Shown: piece by piece, positions 34,342-43,198 of the stretch | How positions within the stretch are numbered: position 1 is the stretch's first letter | How the letters are laid out: every line of letters begins with the position of its first letter | Source: Streptomyces olivaceus | GTDB taxonomy: Bacteria > Actinomycetota > Actinomycetes > Streptomycetales > Streptomycetaceae | Direction of reading: 5' to 3' | Length of the DNA: 64,000 nucleotides | Assembly: GCF_000721235.1 (NCBI RefSeq) | Contig: NZ_JOFH01000026.1 | Location: 1-64,000, forward strand | Notes under the pieces: generated by a model | What the model saw: the letters and a program-made list of their open reading frames with translations, nothing else | Told to the model about the DNA's origin: nothing | Database searches by the model: none | Position numbers and translations under genes: made by a program

Positions 34342-35916
34342 ATGAAGACGCTCGACCACTGGCTCGCCTCCCCGTGGCGGCGCGCGGTCGCGGCCGCGCT
34401 CGCCGGCGCGCTGCCGGTGCTCGCCTTCCCGGGCCCCGCCCTGTGGTGGTGGGCCTACGTGGCGCTGGTCCCCTGGATCCTGCTGGTCCGCACCGCGCCG
34501 CGCGGCAGGCGGGCGGCGTACGACGGCTGGTGCGGGGGGTTCGGGTTCGTGCTGGCCATGCACCACTGGCTGCTGCCGAACCTGCACGTGTTCACGTTCG
34601 TCATCGCGGCGCTGCTCGGCCTGCTCTGGGTCCCCTGGGGTCTGCTGGTCCACCGGCTGCTGGGCGGGGCGCCGTCCGCGGGCCGGGGCGCCGCGGCCCT
34701 CGTGGTGCTGCCGTCGGGCTGGCTGCTGGCGGAACTGGTCCGGTCCTGGCAGGGCCTGGGCGGGCCGTGGGGGATGCTGGGCGCCAGCCAGTGGCAGGTG
34801 GCGCCGGCCCTGCGACTGGCCTCGGTGGGCGGGGTGTGGCTGCTCAGCTTCCTGGTGGTGGCCGTCAACGTCGCCGTCGCCGTCCTCGTCGCGGTGCGCC
34901 GGGCGAGGGTGCCGGCCCTGGCGGGTCTCGTCGCCACGGCCGCGGCCACCTCCGCCGCCTGGGTCTGGTCGCCGCGCCCCGGCACCGACGAGCGGGCCGC
35001 GATCGCCGTGGTGCAGCCCGGCGTCGTCTCCGGACCGGACAGCGCCGACCGGCGCTTCGACCGCGAGGAGCGGCTGACCCGCCGGCTCGCCGACCGGGGC
35101 CTCGACCTGATCGTCTGGGGCGAGAGCAGCGTCGGCTTCGACCTGGACGACCGGCCCGACCTGGCCCGGCGACTGGCCGCGCTGTCCCGGGACACGGGCG
35201 CCGACGTCCTGGTCAACGTGGACGCACGGCGCTCCGACAAGCCCGGCATCTACAAGAGTTCGGTGCTGGTCGGACCCGACGGCCCGACCGGCGACCGGTA
35301 CGACAAGATGCGGCTCGTCCCCTTCGGGGAGTACGTACCGGCCCGCTCACTGCTCGGCTGGGCCACCTCCGTCGGCAAGGCGGCGGGCGAGGACCGCAGG
35401 AAGGGCACCGGGCAGGTGGTGATGGACGTCGGGGGCGGGCTGCGGATCGGGCCGATGGTGTGCTTCGAGAGCGCCTTCCCCGACATGAGCCGCCAACTGG
35501 CCGCCGACGGTGCCGAGATCCTGCTCGCCCAGTCCTCGACCTCGACGTTCCAGCACACCTGGGCTCCGGAGCAGCACGCCTCGCTCGCCGCCCTGCGCGC
35601 CGCCGAGACCGGCCGGCCGATGGTGCACGCGACGCTGACCGGCGTCTCCGCCGTCTACGACGCGAACGGCGCGCGGATCGGCTCGTGGCTCGGCACCGGC
35701 GCGAGCACTTCGCGGGTGTACGAGGTTCCGCTGGCGCACGGCAGCACCCCGTACGTCCGCCACGGCGACTGGGCGGTGCACGCGGCGCTGCTGGTCCTCG
35801 CGGGCTGGGCCACCGCCGAGGGCGTACGCGCGGTGCGGCTCAGGCGGACCCCGCCCGTGCCTCCCGCACCACCCGCTCGCACAGCTCATGGGTCAGCAGC
35901 GCGTCCCGGGCGCTGA
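34342..35916 (+). CDS. lnt: Apolipoprotein N-acyltransferase Lnt
   Basis: 524 aa from ATG at 34342, with a GGGAGG ribosome site. About six to seven N-terminal membrane helices (LAGALPVLAFPGPALWWWAYVALV, LLGLLWVPWGLLVHRLL and others) precede a nitrilase domain. The catalytic triad is visible as Glu261 (WGESSV), Lys322 (YDKMRL) and Cys374 (CFESAF). Lnt N-acylates the lipid-modified N-terminal cysteine of lipoproteins. Streptomyces carry two lnt genes; both are needed for normal maturation in S. scabies (recollection). Its C-terminus overlaps the convergent oxidoreductase gene by 77 bp. Confidence 0.93.
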   Translation: MKTLDHWLASPWRRAVAAALAGALPVLAFPGPALWWWAYVALVPWILLVRTAPRGRRAAYDGWCGGFGFVLAMHHWLLPNLHVFTFVIAALLGLLWVPWGLLVHRLLGGAPSAGRGAAALVVLPSGWLLAELVRSWQGLGGPWGMLGASQWQVAPALRLASVGGVWLLSFLVVAVNVAVAVLVAVRRARVPALAGLVATAAATSAAWVWSPRPGTDERAAIAVVQPGVVSGPDSADRRFDREERLTRRLADRGLDLIVWGESSVGFDLDDRPDLARRLAALSRDTGADVLVNVDARRSDKPGIYKSSVLVGPDGPTGDRYDKMRLVPFGEYVPARSLLGWATSVGKAAGEDRRKGTGQVVMDVGGGLRIGPMVCFESAFPDMSRQLAADGAEILLAQSSTSTFQHTWAPEQHASLAALRAAETGRPMVHATLTGVSAVYDANGARIGSWLGTGASTSRVYEVPLAHGSTPYVRHGDWAVHAALLVLAGWATAEGVRAVRLRRTPPVPPAPPARTAHGSAARPGR

Positions 35917-36745
35917 GCAGCCGCCCCTCCCGCACCGCGTCGAGGAAGGCGAGCACCGCCTGCTCGATGCCGCGCTGGCGGGCCACCGGGACCCAGTCGC
36001 CGCGCCGCCGCACGGTGGGCTGGCCCTTGTGGTCGATCACCTCGGCGAGATTGACCACCTGGCGCTTGGTGTCCTGGCCGGAGACCTCCAGGATCTCCTC
36101 GGCCGAGCCGCTGAGCCGGTTCATGACGCCGAGCGCGGTGAAGCCGTCCCCGGCGAGCTGGAGGACGACGTGGTGGAGCAGCCCCTCCTCGGTGCGGGCG
36201 CGCACGGTCACGTCGTCGACCGGGCCGGGCACCAGGAAGCGCAGCGTGTCGACGACGTGGATGAAGTCGTCGAGGATCATGGTGCGCGGTTCCTCCGGCA
36301 GCCCGGTGCGGTTCTTCTGCATGAGGATCAGCTCGCGCGGGTGCTCGGCGCACTGCGCGTAGCCCGGGGCGTGGCGCCGGTTGAAGCCGACGGCGAGGCT
36401 GGTGCGCCGCGCGTCGGCGAGGGCGACCAGGCGCTCGGAGTCGGCGAGTTCGTAGGCGAGGGGCTTGTCGACGTAGGTGGGGACGCCCGCTTCGAGCAGC
36501 CGGGTCACGATCTGCGGGTGGACGGAGGTCGGCGCGTGCACGAAGGCGGCGTCGAGGTCCTGGGCGAGGAGCGCGTCGAGGTCCGCGTGGCGCTGCGCCG
36601 GCGGGACGCGCAGCGTGTCGGCGACCCGGGTGAGGGTGGCGGGGGTGCGGGTCTGCAGGTGCAGTTCGAGCCCGGGGAGAGCGGCGAGCACCGGCAGGTA
36701 GGCCTTCTGCGCGATGTCGCCGAGTCCGATGCAGCCGACCTTCAC
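35840..36745 (-). CDS. Gfo/Idh/MocA family oxidoreductase
   Basis: 301 aa from ATG at 36745. The N-terminal Rossmann fold has KVGCIGLGDIAQKAYLPVL with the GxGxxA-type dinucleotide loop. The EKP-type motif is VDKPLAY (about residues 91-97). The C-terminal alpha/beta substrate domain includes NRRHAPG, MILDDFIHVVDTLRFLVPG and VMNRLSGSAEEILEVSG. NAD(P)-dependent sugar or imine oxidoreductases belong here; the substrate is unknown. The last 77 bp lie under the end of lnt on the other strand. Confidence 0.87.
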   Translation of the reverse strand: MKVGCIGLGDIAQKAYLPVLAALPGLELHLQTRTPATLTRVADTLRVPPAQRHADLDALLAQDLDAAFVHAPTSVHPQIVTRLLEAGVPTYVDKPLAYELADSERLVALADARRTSLAVGFNRRHAPGYAQCAEHPRELILMQKNRTGLPEEPRTMILDDFIHVVDTLRFLVPGPVDDVTVRARTEEGLLHHVVLQLAGDGFTALGVMNRLSGSAEEILEVSGQDTKRQVVNLAEVIDHKGQPTVRRRGDWVPVARQRGIEQAVLAFLDAVREGRLLSARDALLTHELCERVVREARAGSA

Positions 36746-36890
36746 GGGGTGTGCTCCTCAGCTGCTCGCCGACCTGGTCCGCCGGACAGCATACGGGGGC
36801 GGCGGCGGACTCCCCGCCGGTAGGGGGCGGGGCCCCGTGCCGGGCTGAAAACCGCTGGTGGGGCGGGTCTCGCTGGGCAAGGATGACGGC

Positions 36891-37403
36891 ATGACGACCG
36901 AGCGCCGCGAACCCGCACCCGACCTCGACGAACGCGCCATGCTGGAGGGCTGGCTGGAGTACCACCGGAAGACCCTCGCGTGGAAGTGCGAGGGCCTGAC
37001 CGACGAGCAGTTGAGGACGCCTGCCGTCGCCCCGTCGAACCTGTCCCTGATGGGCCTGGTGCGGCACATGGCGGAGGTGGAGCGCAGCTGGTACCGCAGG
37101 GTGCTCGCGGCCGAGGACGCCGGCCCCCTGTACTACGGCGACGAGGACCCGGACGGCGAGTTCCGGCTCACCGGGTCCGACACCTGGCAGGAGGCCCACA
37201 CCACCTGGCAGGCCGAGATCGCGGCGGCCCGGCGCAACGCGGCGGGGGTCCCCCTGGACGAACCGACCCGGGGCAGGCACCTGCGCACCGGTGAGCGCTA
37301 CACGCTGCGCTGGATCCACACCCACATGATCGAGGAGTACGCGCGGCACAACGGGCACGCCGACCTGATCCGCGAGCGCCTGGACGGCGCCACGGGCGAA
37401 TGA
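36891..37403 (+). CDS. DinB/DUF664-type four-helix bundle protein
   Basis: 170 aa from ATG at 36891 with AAGGA about 8 nt upstream. The DinB-like bundle has its three metal histidines in LMGLVRHMAEVERSW, IHTHMIEEYARHNGHADLIRE and in the order expected of DUF664. MGLVRHMAEVERSWYRRVL and the final HADLIRERL are characteristic. Members include thiol transferases and mycothiol-dependent enzymes; no specific activity can be inferred. It is divergent from the oxidoreductase. Confidence 0.83.
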   Translation: MTTERREPAPDLDERAMLEGWLEYHRKTLAWKCEGLTDEQLRTPAVAPSNLSLMGLVRHMAEVERSWYRRVLAAEDAGPLYYGDEDPDGEFRLTGSDTWQEAHTTWQAEIAAARRNAAGVPLDEPTRGRHLRTGERYTLRWIHTHMIEEYARHNGHADLIRERLDGATGE

Positions 37404-37506
37404 CGTCACCTCCGGTCGTCCGCGGGCGTCCGTACGGGGCCCGACATCACCCGTGCGGGGCAACCTGTGCTCGTCCGGTGCCGCGGGCGGGTCCGGAAGC
37501 AGCAGA

Positions 37507-38013
37507 GTGACGCGGGTGCATCGAACGACGACCACCGCAACACTTCTGGTGACCGTGGCTGTCACGGCCCTGGCCGGCTGTACGACGGTCCGGGGCCCGG
37601 CCACGCCCGATCTGCCGGCCGCGGGTCCCCGCTCGTCCGCGCCGCGTCCGGAGGGCCCGGCCGAGCCGCGGGTCGTACAGGCCCCCGCCCGCGAGGCGCT
37701 GGAGATGATCGGTCCCTCCGCCTCCGCGGACGGCGGCACCGGGGAACCACGGCGTACGAAACGCTCCGCGTCCGCCGCCCCGCACGACGCGCCGGCGCCG
37801 CCGGCCGGACCCGAGCAGCCCCGGTCCGCCGGGCCGGCACCGAAGGACACCGGCCGCCCCGCACCGCCCCGGCCGAAGGTCCCCGAGCTTCCCGGCTCGT
37901 CCGGCGCGGACGCGGGAAAGAACGCGAACGTGTGCTCCCTCGGCAAGCAGTACGGCGGCTGGCGCCCGGGCAGCCCCGAGGCGCGCATCTGCGAGCAGGC
38001 GTACGGCCGTTGA
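37507..38013 (+). CDS. Putative proline-rich lipoprotein
   Basis: 168 aa from GTG at 37507, with GGAAG about 5 nt upstream; a longer form to 37453 is possible but its first part looks non-coding. The N-terminal h-region ends in ALAGC, a lipobox with Cys at residue 25. The mature protein is Pro/Ala/Ser-rich (disordered) and ends in a short block with NVCSLGKQYGGWRPGSPEARIC, carrying two cysteines, which probably forms a small disulfide-linked loop. No family is recognised. It is likely an exported cell-envelope lipoprotein. Confidence 0.65.
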   Translation: MTRVHRTTTTATLLVTVAVTALAGCTTVRGPATPDLPAAGPRSSAPRPEGPAEPRVVQAPAREALEMIGPSASADGGTGEPRRTKRSASAAPHDAPAPPAGPEQPRSAGPAPKDTGRPAPPRPKVPELPGSSGADAGKNANVCSLGKQYGGWRPGSPEARICEQAYGR

Positions 38014-38127
38014 CGTCGGGCGCTCCGGCTGCGGCTCCCTCTGGGGTCCGGCACTCCGGCCTCGGCTCCGGCACCGGGCTCCTGCTCCCGGGCGGGGGGC
38101 CGGTGTGGAAGCCGTGGCCGGGCCGGG

Positions 38128-38727
38128 CTAAGGCCGCTGTCGCGGTGGACGGCCCGGGCCGTCCGGCCGGTCGGGCGCGTCCGGGCCGTGCCCTCCGTCG
38201 TCCAAGCGGCGTCCCAGCCGGTCGATCGCGGCCCGGACACCCTCGCCGTAGCGGTCCGGCGCGAGGTGCTCGGCCGCGGCCCGGGCGCGCCCCAGGTGTG
38301 CGCGGGCGGCCTCGCGGCGGCCGAGGCGGTCGTAGTCCGCGGCCAGGTTGAGGTGGAGCGAGGGGGTCAGAACACGCGCGGCGAGGGCGCCCGGGTGCCG
38401 TGCGGCGGCCGGCCGCTCCCCGGTCAGTTCCTCGGCGGCCGACAACGCCCGGAGGTCCCAGGCCAGTTCGTCCGCGGGATCGTCCTGGGTGTCGGCCAGG
38501 TAGTGGGCCAGCGTGCAGCGGTGCAGGGCGTCGCCGTGCTCGCCGATCTCCGCCCACAGGACGAGGAATCGGTCCCGGGCCTCTTCGCGGTCCCCGGCGT
38601 GATGCAGCATGACGACCTGCCCGATCCGCGTCGGCACGGCGTCCGGCGCCGTCTGCTCCTGTCCCTGCGCCACCGCGTCCTCCGTGCCCTCGTCGGCTGC
38701 CTTGACGACGACGCTAACCGCAGGCAC
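38128..38727 (-). CDS. TPR-like helical protein
   Basis: 199 aa from GTG/ATG region at 38727. The sequence has repeated helix-turn-helix units of the tetratricopeptide kind: VVMLHHAGDREEARDRFLVLWAEI, RCTLAHYLADTQDDPADELAWDL, LTPSLHLNLAADYDRLGRREAARAHLGRARAAAEHL. The C-terminus is disordered and glycine/proline-rich. No enzymatic motif is seen. The function is unknown. Confidence 0.65.
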   Translation of the reverse strand: MPAVSVVVKAADEGTEDAVAQGQEQTAPDAVPTRIGQVVMLHHAGDREEARDRFLVLWAEIGEHGDALHRCTLAHYLADTQDDPADELAWDLRALSAAEELTGERPAAARHPGALAARVLTPSLHLNLAADYDRLGRREAARAHLGRARAAAEHLAPDRYGEGVRAAIDRLGRRLDDGGHGPDAPDRPDGPGRPPRQRP

Positions 38728-38846
38728 CCGTATTACCGGTCAGGCGTCCCGGGCGACGCGCGGACCCGGGACACGCGGGCCGCACGCGCCCCCCCCTCAC
38801 GGCCCCCGCGGACCGCGGACCCGGCCCCGGCGTCCGCGCGCCGGAG

Positions 38847-39530
38847 TCAGCCCAGGTTCGGGACGGTCCAGTCGACCGGGTCGTGGCCCTGCGCCGCGAT
38901 CGCCTCGTTGATCTGCGTGAACGGGCGGGAGCCGAAGAACTTCTTCGCCGACAGCGGCGAGGGGTGCGCACCCTTGACCACCCGGTGCCTGCTCTCGTCG
39001 ATCAGCGGCAGCTTCTTCTGCGCGTAGTTGCCCCAGAGCACGAACACCGCCGGGTCGTCGCGGCGGACCACCGCGCGGATCACCGCGTCGGTGAACAGCT
39101 CCCAGCCGCGGGACTTGTGCGAGTTCGCCTCGCCCGCCCGGACGGTGAGCACCGCGTTGAGCAGCAGCACGCCCTGCTCGGCCCAGGGCATCAGGTAGCC
39201 GTTGTCCGGGACGGGGGTGCCCAGCTCCGCGTGCATCTCCTTGTAGATGTTGCGCAGGGACGGCGGGACCTTCACCCCCGGCCGGACCGAGAAGCACAGC
39301 CCGTGGCCCTGCCCCTCGCCGTGGTACGGGTCCTGTCCGAGGACCAGCACCTTCACCCGGTCGTACGGCGTCGCCTCCAGCGCGGCGAAGACCTCCTCGC
39401 GGGGCGGGTAGACGGGGCCGTTCGCCCGCTCCTCCTCGACGAACTCCATCAGCTCCTTGAAGTAGGGCTGCTGCAGTTCGCCGCCCAGGGCCTCGCGCCA
39501 GGACTCGGGCAGGATGGCGGTGTCGGTCAC
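38847..39530 (-). CDS. ung: Uracil-DNA glycosylase
   Basis: 227 aa from GTG at 39530, with AAGGAAG about 6 nt upstream and the normal start MTDTAILPESW; the extra upstream residues are not used. Family-1 UDG motifs are clear: the water-activating loop GQDPYHGEGQ, LLLNAVLTV, and the DNA-intercalation loop HPSPLS. It excises uracil from DNA to start base-excision repair. The gene lies alone, 73 bp upstream of the ABC binding protein stop on the same strand. Confidence 0.95.
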   Translation of the reverse strand: MTDTAILPESWREALGGELQQPYFKELMEFVEEERANGPVYPPREEVFAALEATPYDRVKVLVLGQDPYHGEGQGHGLCFSVRPGVKVPPSLRNIYKEMHAELGTPVPDNGYLMPWAEQGVLLLNAVLTVRAGEANSHKSRGWELFTDAVIRAVVRRDDPAVFVLWGNYAQKKLPLIDESRHRVVKGAHPSPLSAKKFFGSRPFTQINEAIAAQGHDPVDWTVPNLG

Positions 39531-39603
39531 GTCGACTTCCTTACGCTGTGCGGTCGCTTCCACTTCCACAGAACCTACCGGCGGCCACTGACAACCGGCG
39601 CGC

Positions 39604-41190
39604 CTACCAACCGGTCTTGCGGCTCAGCTGCCACATCATCATGATCGTCGACGGGTCCATGGCCTGTTCCACGCCCGAGATCTCCGTGCTGACGGCCACG
39701 TACTGCTTGCCCTGCCACAGGGGCAGCAGCCGTGCGTCGTCCACGATGATCTGCTGCGCGCGCTCGAACTCCCGCTCCACGTCGGCGCGGTCGCTCTCCC
39801 GGCGGGAGCGCGGCAGCAGCTCGCCGGTGATCTCCGGGGCCGGGTAGGGCGTGCCGAGCGCGTTCTGCTCACCCACGAAGGGGGCGATGAAGTTCTCCGC
39901 GTCCGGGAAGTCCGGGGACCAGCCGCGCCCGAACACCGGGTACTCGCCCTTCTGGTAGCCGGTGACGTACGTCTTCCAGGGGCGGCTTTCGAGGGTGATC
40001 TCGAAGAGACCGGAGGCGTCGAGCTGGCGCTTGATCTCCTTGAACCCGGTCGCCGTCTCGGAGCCGTAGCGGTCGCTGGTGTACCAGAGGGTGAGCGGGA
40101 CCCGTTCGGTGATGCCGGCCTCGGTGAGCAGTTTCCGGGCCTTGGGGACGCTGGGGTCGCCGTAGTCGTCGAAGAAGCCCGTGGTGTGCCCGGTCAGGCC
40201 CTTGGGGACCATGGAGTACAGCGGGTCGACGGTGTCCTGGTAGACCTCGTGCGCGAGGGTCGCCCGGTCGACGATCTGGGCGACGGCGCGGCGGACCTCC
40301 CTGCGGCCCGCCCACGGGTCCTCGGGGTTGAAGACGAGGTAGCTGATCTCGGTGCCGCTGCCCTCGACGAGCCGGAGCGCCTCGTCCCCGGCGTCCTTGG
40401 CCTGCAGCCCGATGACGTCGTCGGCCGCCAGGCCGCGGTACGTCACCTGGATGTCGTCGTCGCGCAGCGCCTCGACCATGCCGGCGGAGTCCTTGAAGTA
40501 GCGGACGGTCACCGCGTCGTTGCGGCGCTCGGCGAAGCCCCGGTAGCGGTCGTTGCGCACGAGTTCGGCCCGCACGCCGTCCTCGTACGACCGGAGGGTG
40601 TACGGGCCCGAGCCGACGGCCTCGCCGTCCTCGCGCAGGGCGTCGGCCGGGTAGCCGCTCGGGTCGACGATCGACATGGCAGGCGTGGCGAGGACGAACG
40701 GGAAGGTGGCGTCGGGCTTGTCGAGGTGGAAGACCACCTCGCGCGCGCTCGGTGCCTGGACCCGTTCGAGGCTGCCGAGCAGGCCGGCCGGGCCGCCGTT
40801 GACGTCGATCTCCTTGATCCGGTCGATGGAGTGCTTGACGGCCAGGGCGTCGAGGCTGTGCCCGTTGGAGAAGGTCAGGCCCTCGCGCAGCTCGCAGCGG
40901 TACACCTGGTTCGCGGAGTCGGTCAACGCGCACTGCTCGGCCGCGTCGGGCTCCGGCGCGGTCGCGCCGTCCGGATAGCTGAGCAGCGTCTGGTAGACGT
41001 TCCGGAACAGTTCCCAGGAGCCGTCCCAGGAGGCGGCCGGGTCCAGGGTGCTGGGCGCGCTGGTCGTCCCGACGACGATCGGCCCGTCGTCCTCGGGGCC
41101 GTCGGGCGACAGGAGGCCGCATCCGGTGGCCAGCGACGACAGGGACACGATGGCCACCACCCGGCGCAGGCGCCGCTTCCGGTTGAACAC
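39604..41190 (-). CDS. Oligopeptide-type ABC transporter substrate-binding lipoprotein (SBP_bac_5)
   Basis: 528 aa from GTG at 41190, with GAGGAG about 8 nt upstream; this places a lipobox LATGC with Cys at residue 24. The mature protein has the SBP_bac_5 cluster of motifs: GVTSAPSTLDPAASWD-like start, LREGLTFSNGHSLDALAVKHSIDRI, and FVLATPAMSIVDP. It captures peptides or similar solutes outside the cell. No permease or ATPase genes are adjacent, so it is an orphan binding protein. It lies downstream of the two-gene SDR operon and a strong terminator. Confidence 0.87.
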   Translation of the reverse strand: MFNRKRRLRRVVAIVSLSSLATGCGLLSPDGPEDDGPIVVGTTSAPSTLDPAASWDGSWELFRNVYQTLLSYPDGATAPEPDAAEQCALTDSANQVYRCELREGLTFSNGHSLDALAVKHSIDRIKEIDVNGGPAGLLGSLERVQAPSAREVVFHLDKPDATFPFVLATPAMSIVDPSGYPADALREDGEAVGSGPYTLRSYEDGVRAELVRNDRYRGFAERRNDAVTVRYFKDSAGMVEALRDDDIQVTYRGLAADDVIGLQAKDAGDEALRLVEGSGTEISYLVFNPEDPWAGRREVRRAVAQIVDRATLAHEVYQDTVDPLYSMVPKGLTGHTTGFFDDYGDPSVPKARKLLTEAGITERVPLTLWYTSDRYGSETATGFKEIKRQLDASGLFEITLESRPWKTYVTGYQKGEYPVFGRGWSPDFPDAENFIAPFVGEQNALGTPYPAPEITGELLPRSRRESDRADVEREFERAQQIIVDDARLLPLWQGKQYVAVSTEISGVEQAMDPSTIMMMWQLSRKTGW

Positions 41191-41290
41191 GTGCGCGCTC
41201 CTCGATCCGCCGTACCAAGGGTCGGCAGACCATACCGCAGCGCCGAGCCGCCCGAACCCCCCTTCTGAGCAGGCCATTTGATCGTTTTGG

Positions 41291-41308
41291 GATGACTACG
41301 TTGTCATC
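41291..41308. promoter_or_regulatory. Inverted repeat GATGAC(N6)GTCATC upstream of the binding protein
   Basis: A 6-bp inverted repeat with 6-nt spacer lies about 100 bp upstream of the ABC binding-protein start (minus strand). It could be a repressor operator, but it is short and no regulator is adjacent. Confidence 0.35.
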
Positions 41309-41328
41309 GTGCGCGGGGTTCCGGAACG

Positions 41329-41369
41329 CGGACACGGGCGCCGTCGGCGGTCGACGGCGCCCGTGTCCG
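41329..41369 (-). terminator. 17-bp perfect hairpin after the FabG-like operon
   Basis: The arm at 41329-41345 (begins CGGACACGGG) is exactly inverted at 41353-41369, with a 7-nt loop GGCGGTC. It begins 32 bp past the stop codon of the SDR pair (minus strand) and 139 bp upstream of the binding-protein start. Length and perfection indicate an intrinsic terminator, without a T-tract. Confidence 0.8.
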
Positions 41370-41400
41370 GGATCGGTCCGAGAGGTCCTCCGGGGCGCGA

Positions 41401-42159
41401 TCAGCCCACGCCGGCGTTGAGGAAGACGCCTCCGTCGACGACGAGCGTCTGGCCGGTGACCCAGGCGGACTGCTCCGAGGTGAGGAACGACGCGGCGCCC
41501 CCGATGTCGGAGGGCACGCCGAGGCGGCCCAGCGGGTAGCCGGCGGCGGCCTCCTCCTCGCGGCCCTCGTACAGGGCGGCGGCGAACTTGGTCTTCACGA
41601 CCGCCGGGGCGATCGCGTTGACCCGCACCGCGGGCGCGAACTCGTGCGCCAGTTGCGCGGTGAGGTTGATCAGCGCGGCCTTGCTGACGCCGTACGCGGC
41701 GATGAAGGGCGAGGGCGAGAGGCCGGCGACCGAGGCGATGTTGACGATCGCGCCGCCGTTGTCCTTCTGCCAGGCGTGCCAGGTGCGCTGGGCGAAGCCG
41801 AGCGCCGAGAGCACGTTGGTCTCGAAGACCTTGCGCGCGACGTTCAGGTCCATGTCGGCGATCGGCCCGAACACCGGGTTGGTACCCGCGTTGTTGACGA
41901 GGAAGTCGACGCGGCCGAAGGCGTCCATCACCCGCTCGACGGCGACGGCCTGGTGGGCCTCGTCGTGGGCCTTGCCGGCGACGCCGATGACCCGGTCGGC
42001 GCCGAGCTTCTCGACGGCCTCCTTCAGGGCGTCCTCGTTGCGTCCGGTGATGCAGACCCGGTCGCCGCGCGCGACCAGTGCCTCGGCGACGCCGTAGCCG
42101 ATGCCGCGGCTGGCGCCCGTGACGAGCGCGACCTTGCCGGAGAGTTCCACAGCAGTCAT
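41401..42159 (-). CDS. FabG-like SDR oxidoreductase, second gene of a pair
   Basis: 252 aa from ATG at 42159 (MTAVELSGKVALVTGASRG). Motifs: TGASRGIGYGVAEAL, LVNNAGTNPVFG, NIASVAGLSPSPFIAAYGVSKAALINL (Ser, YxxxK), NAIAPAVVKTKFA and the terminal VTGQTLVVDGGVF. It is an NAD(P)-dependent 3-oxoacyl reductase-like enzyme. Its start is 13 bp from the upstream SDR stop, so the two are one operon. A strong hairpin follows. The pair is a candidate for a lipid or polyketide acyl-chain pathway, but no acyl carrier gene is adjacent. Confidence 0.9.
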   Translation of the reverse strand: MTAVELSGKVALVTGASRGIGYGVAEALVARGDRVCITGRNEDALKEAVEKLGADRVIGVAGKAHDEAHQAVAVERVMDAFGRVDFLVNNAGTNPVFGPIADMDLNVARKVFETNVLSALGFAQRTWHAWQKDNGGAIVNIASVAGLSPSPFIAAYGVSKAALINLTAQLAHEFAPAVRVNAIAPAVVKTKFAAALYEGREEEAAAGYPLGRLGVPSDIGGAASFLTSEQSAWVTGQTLVVDGGVFLNAGVG

Positions 42160-42172
42160 TGTCCCGGTCTTC

Positions 42173-42934
42173 CTAGTCGAGCGGTCCGCCGGCCACGTAC
42201 AGCACCTGGCCGGAGACGAAGCCGGCGGCCTCGCCGGTGAAGAAGGCGATGGCGTTGGCGATGTCGTCGGGCTCACCGACCCGGGCGACCGGGATCTGGG
42301 TGGCGGCGGCGGCCTTGAAGTCCTCGAAGCCCATGCCGACGCGCTCGGCGGTGGCGGCGGTCATGTCGGTGGCGATGAAGCCCGGGGCGACGGAGTTGGC
42401 GGTCACGCCGAACTTGCCCAGCTCCTTGGCGAGGGTCTTGGTGAAGCCCTGGAGGCCGGCCTTGGCGGCGGAGTAGTTGACCTGGCCGCGGTTGCCGAGC
42501 GCGGAGGACGAGGAGAGGTTGACGATACGGCCGAACCCGGCGTCCACCATGTGCTTCTGGCAGGCCTTCGACATCAGGAAGGCACCGCGCAGATGCACGT
42601 TCATGACGGTGTCCCAGTCCGAGGCGCTCATCTTGAACAGCAGGTTGTCGCGCAGCACGCCCGCGTTGTTCACGAGGACCGTCGGGGCGCCCAGTTCCTC
42701 GGCGATCCGCGCGACGGCCGCCTCGACCTGCGCCTCGTCCGAGACGTCGCAGCCGACCGCGAGCGCCCGGCCGCCGGCCGCGGTGATCTTCTCCACGGTG
42801 TCCTTGCAGGCGGCCTCGTCGAGGTCGACGACGGCGACGGCGCGGCCCTCGGCGGCCAGTCGTACGGCGGTGGCGGCACCGATGCCGCGCGCGGCTCCGG
42901 TGACGACGGCGACCCGCTGCTCAGTGGTGGACAT
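42173..42934 (-). CDS. fabG: FabG-like SDR (3-oxoacyl-ACP reductase)
   Basis: 253 aa from ATG at 42934, with GAGGAG about 8 nt upstream; longer frame upstream is non-coding. Motifs: VAVVTGAARGIGAATAV, NNAGVLRDNLLFKM, NLSSSSALGNRGQVNYSAAKAG (Ser, YxxxK), NSVAPGFIATDMT and GFVSGQVLYVAGGPLD. This is the clearest FabG of the pair and reduces beta-ketoacyl thioesters with NADPH. From memory, two adjacent FabG-like genes occur here in S. coelicolor (SCO1345/1346). First gene of the two-gene operon. Confidence 0.88.
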   Translation of the reverse strand: MSTTEQRVAVVTGAARGIGAATAVRLAAEGRAVAVVDLDEAACKDTVEKITAAGGRALAVGCDVSDEAQVEAAVARIAEELGAPTVLVNNAGVLRDNLLFKMSASDWDTVMNVHLRGAFLMSKACQKHMVDAGFGRIVNLSSSSALGNRGQVNYSAAKAGLQGFTKTLAKELGKFGVTANSVAPGFIATDMTAATAERVGMGFEDFKAAAATQIPVARVGEPDDIANAIAFFTGEAAGFVSGQVLYVAGGPLD

Positions 42935-43198
42935 CGATGCTTCTCCTCGTCCTGGTGATGCGGCCCGTGCGGAGCGTGCGCCCTTGGGTGAGCGACCGCT
43001 TAGTACCTTCCGCAGACGTGACGCTAGAAGCCCTGGCACCCGGTGTCAACGGGACGCCCGGCCGGTGTGATCCATTACCCGGCCGACGGGAGCGGCCCCC
43101 TGCGCCGCTCGCCCGATCGGCCCAGCGCTGCGGGCCGCCGGGCCACCGGGACCCTAGCGTCGAGACGCGACCCATTCGTGACCGGAAAGGAGGCGTCC

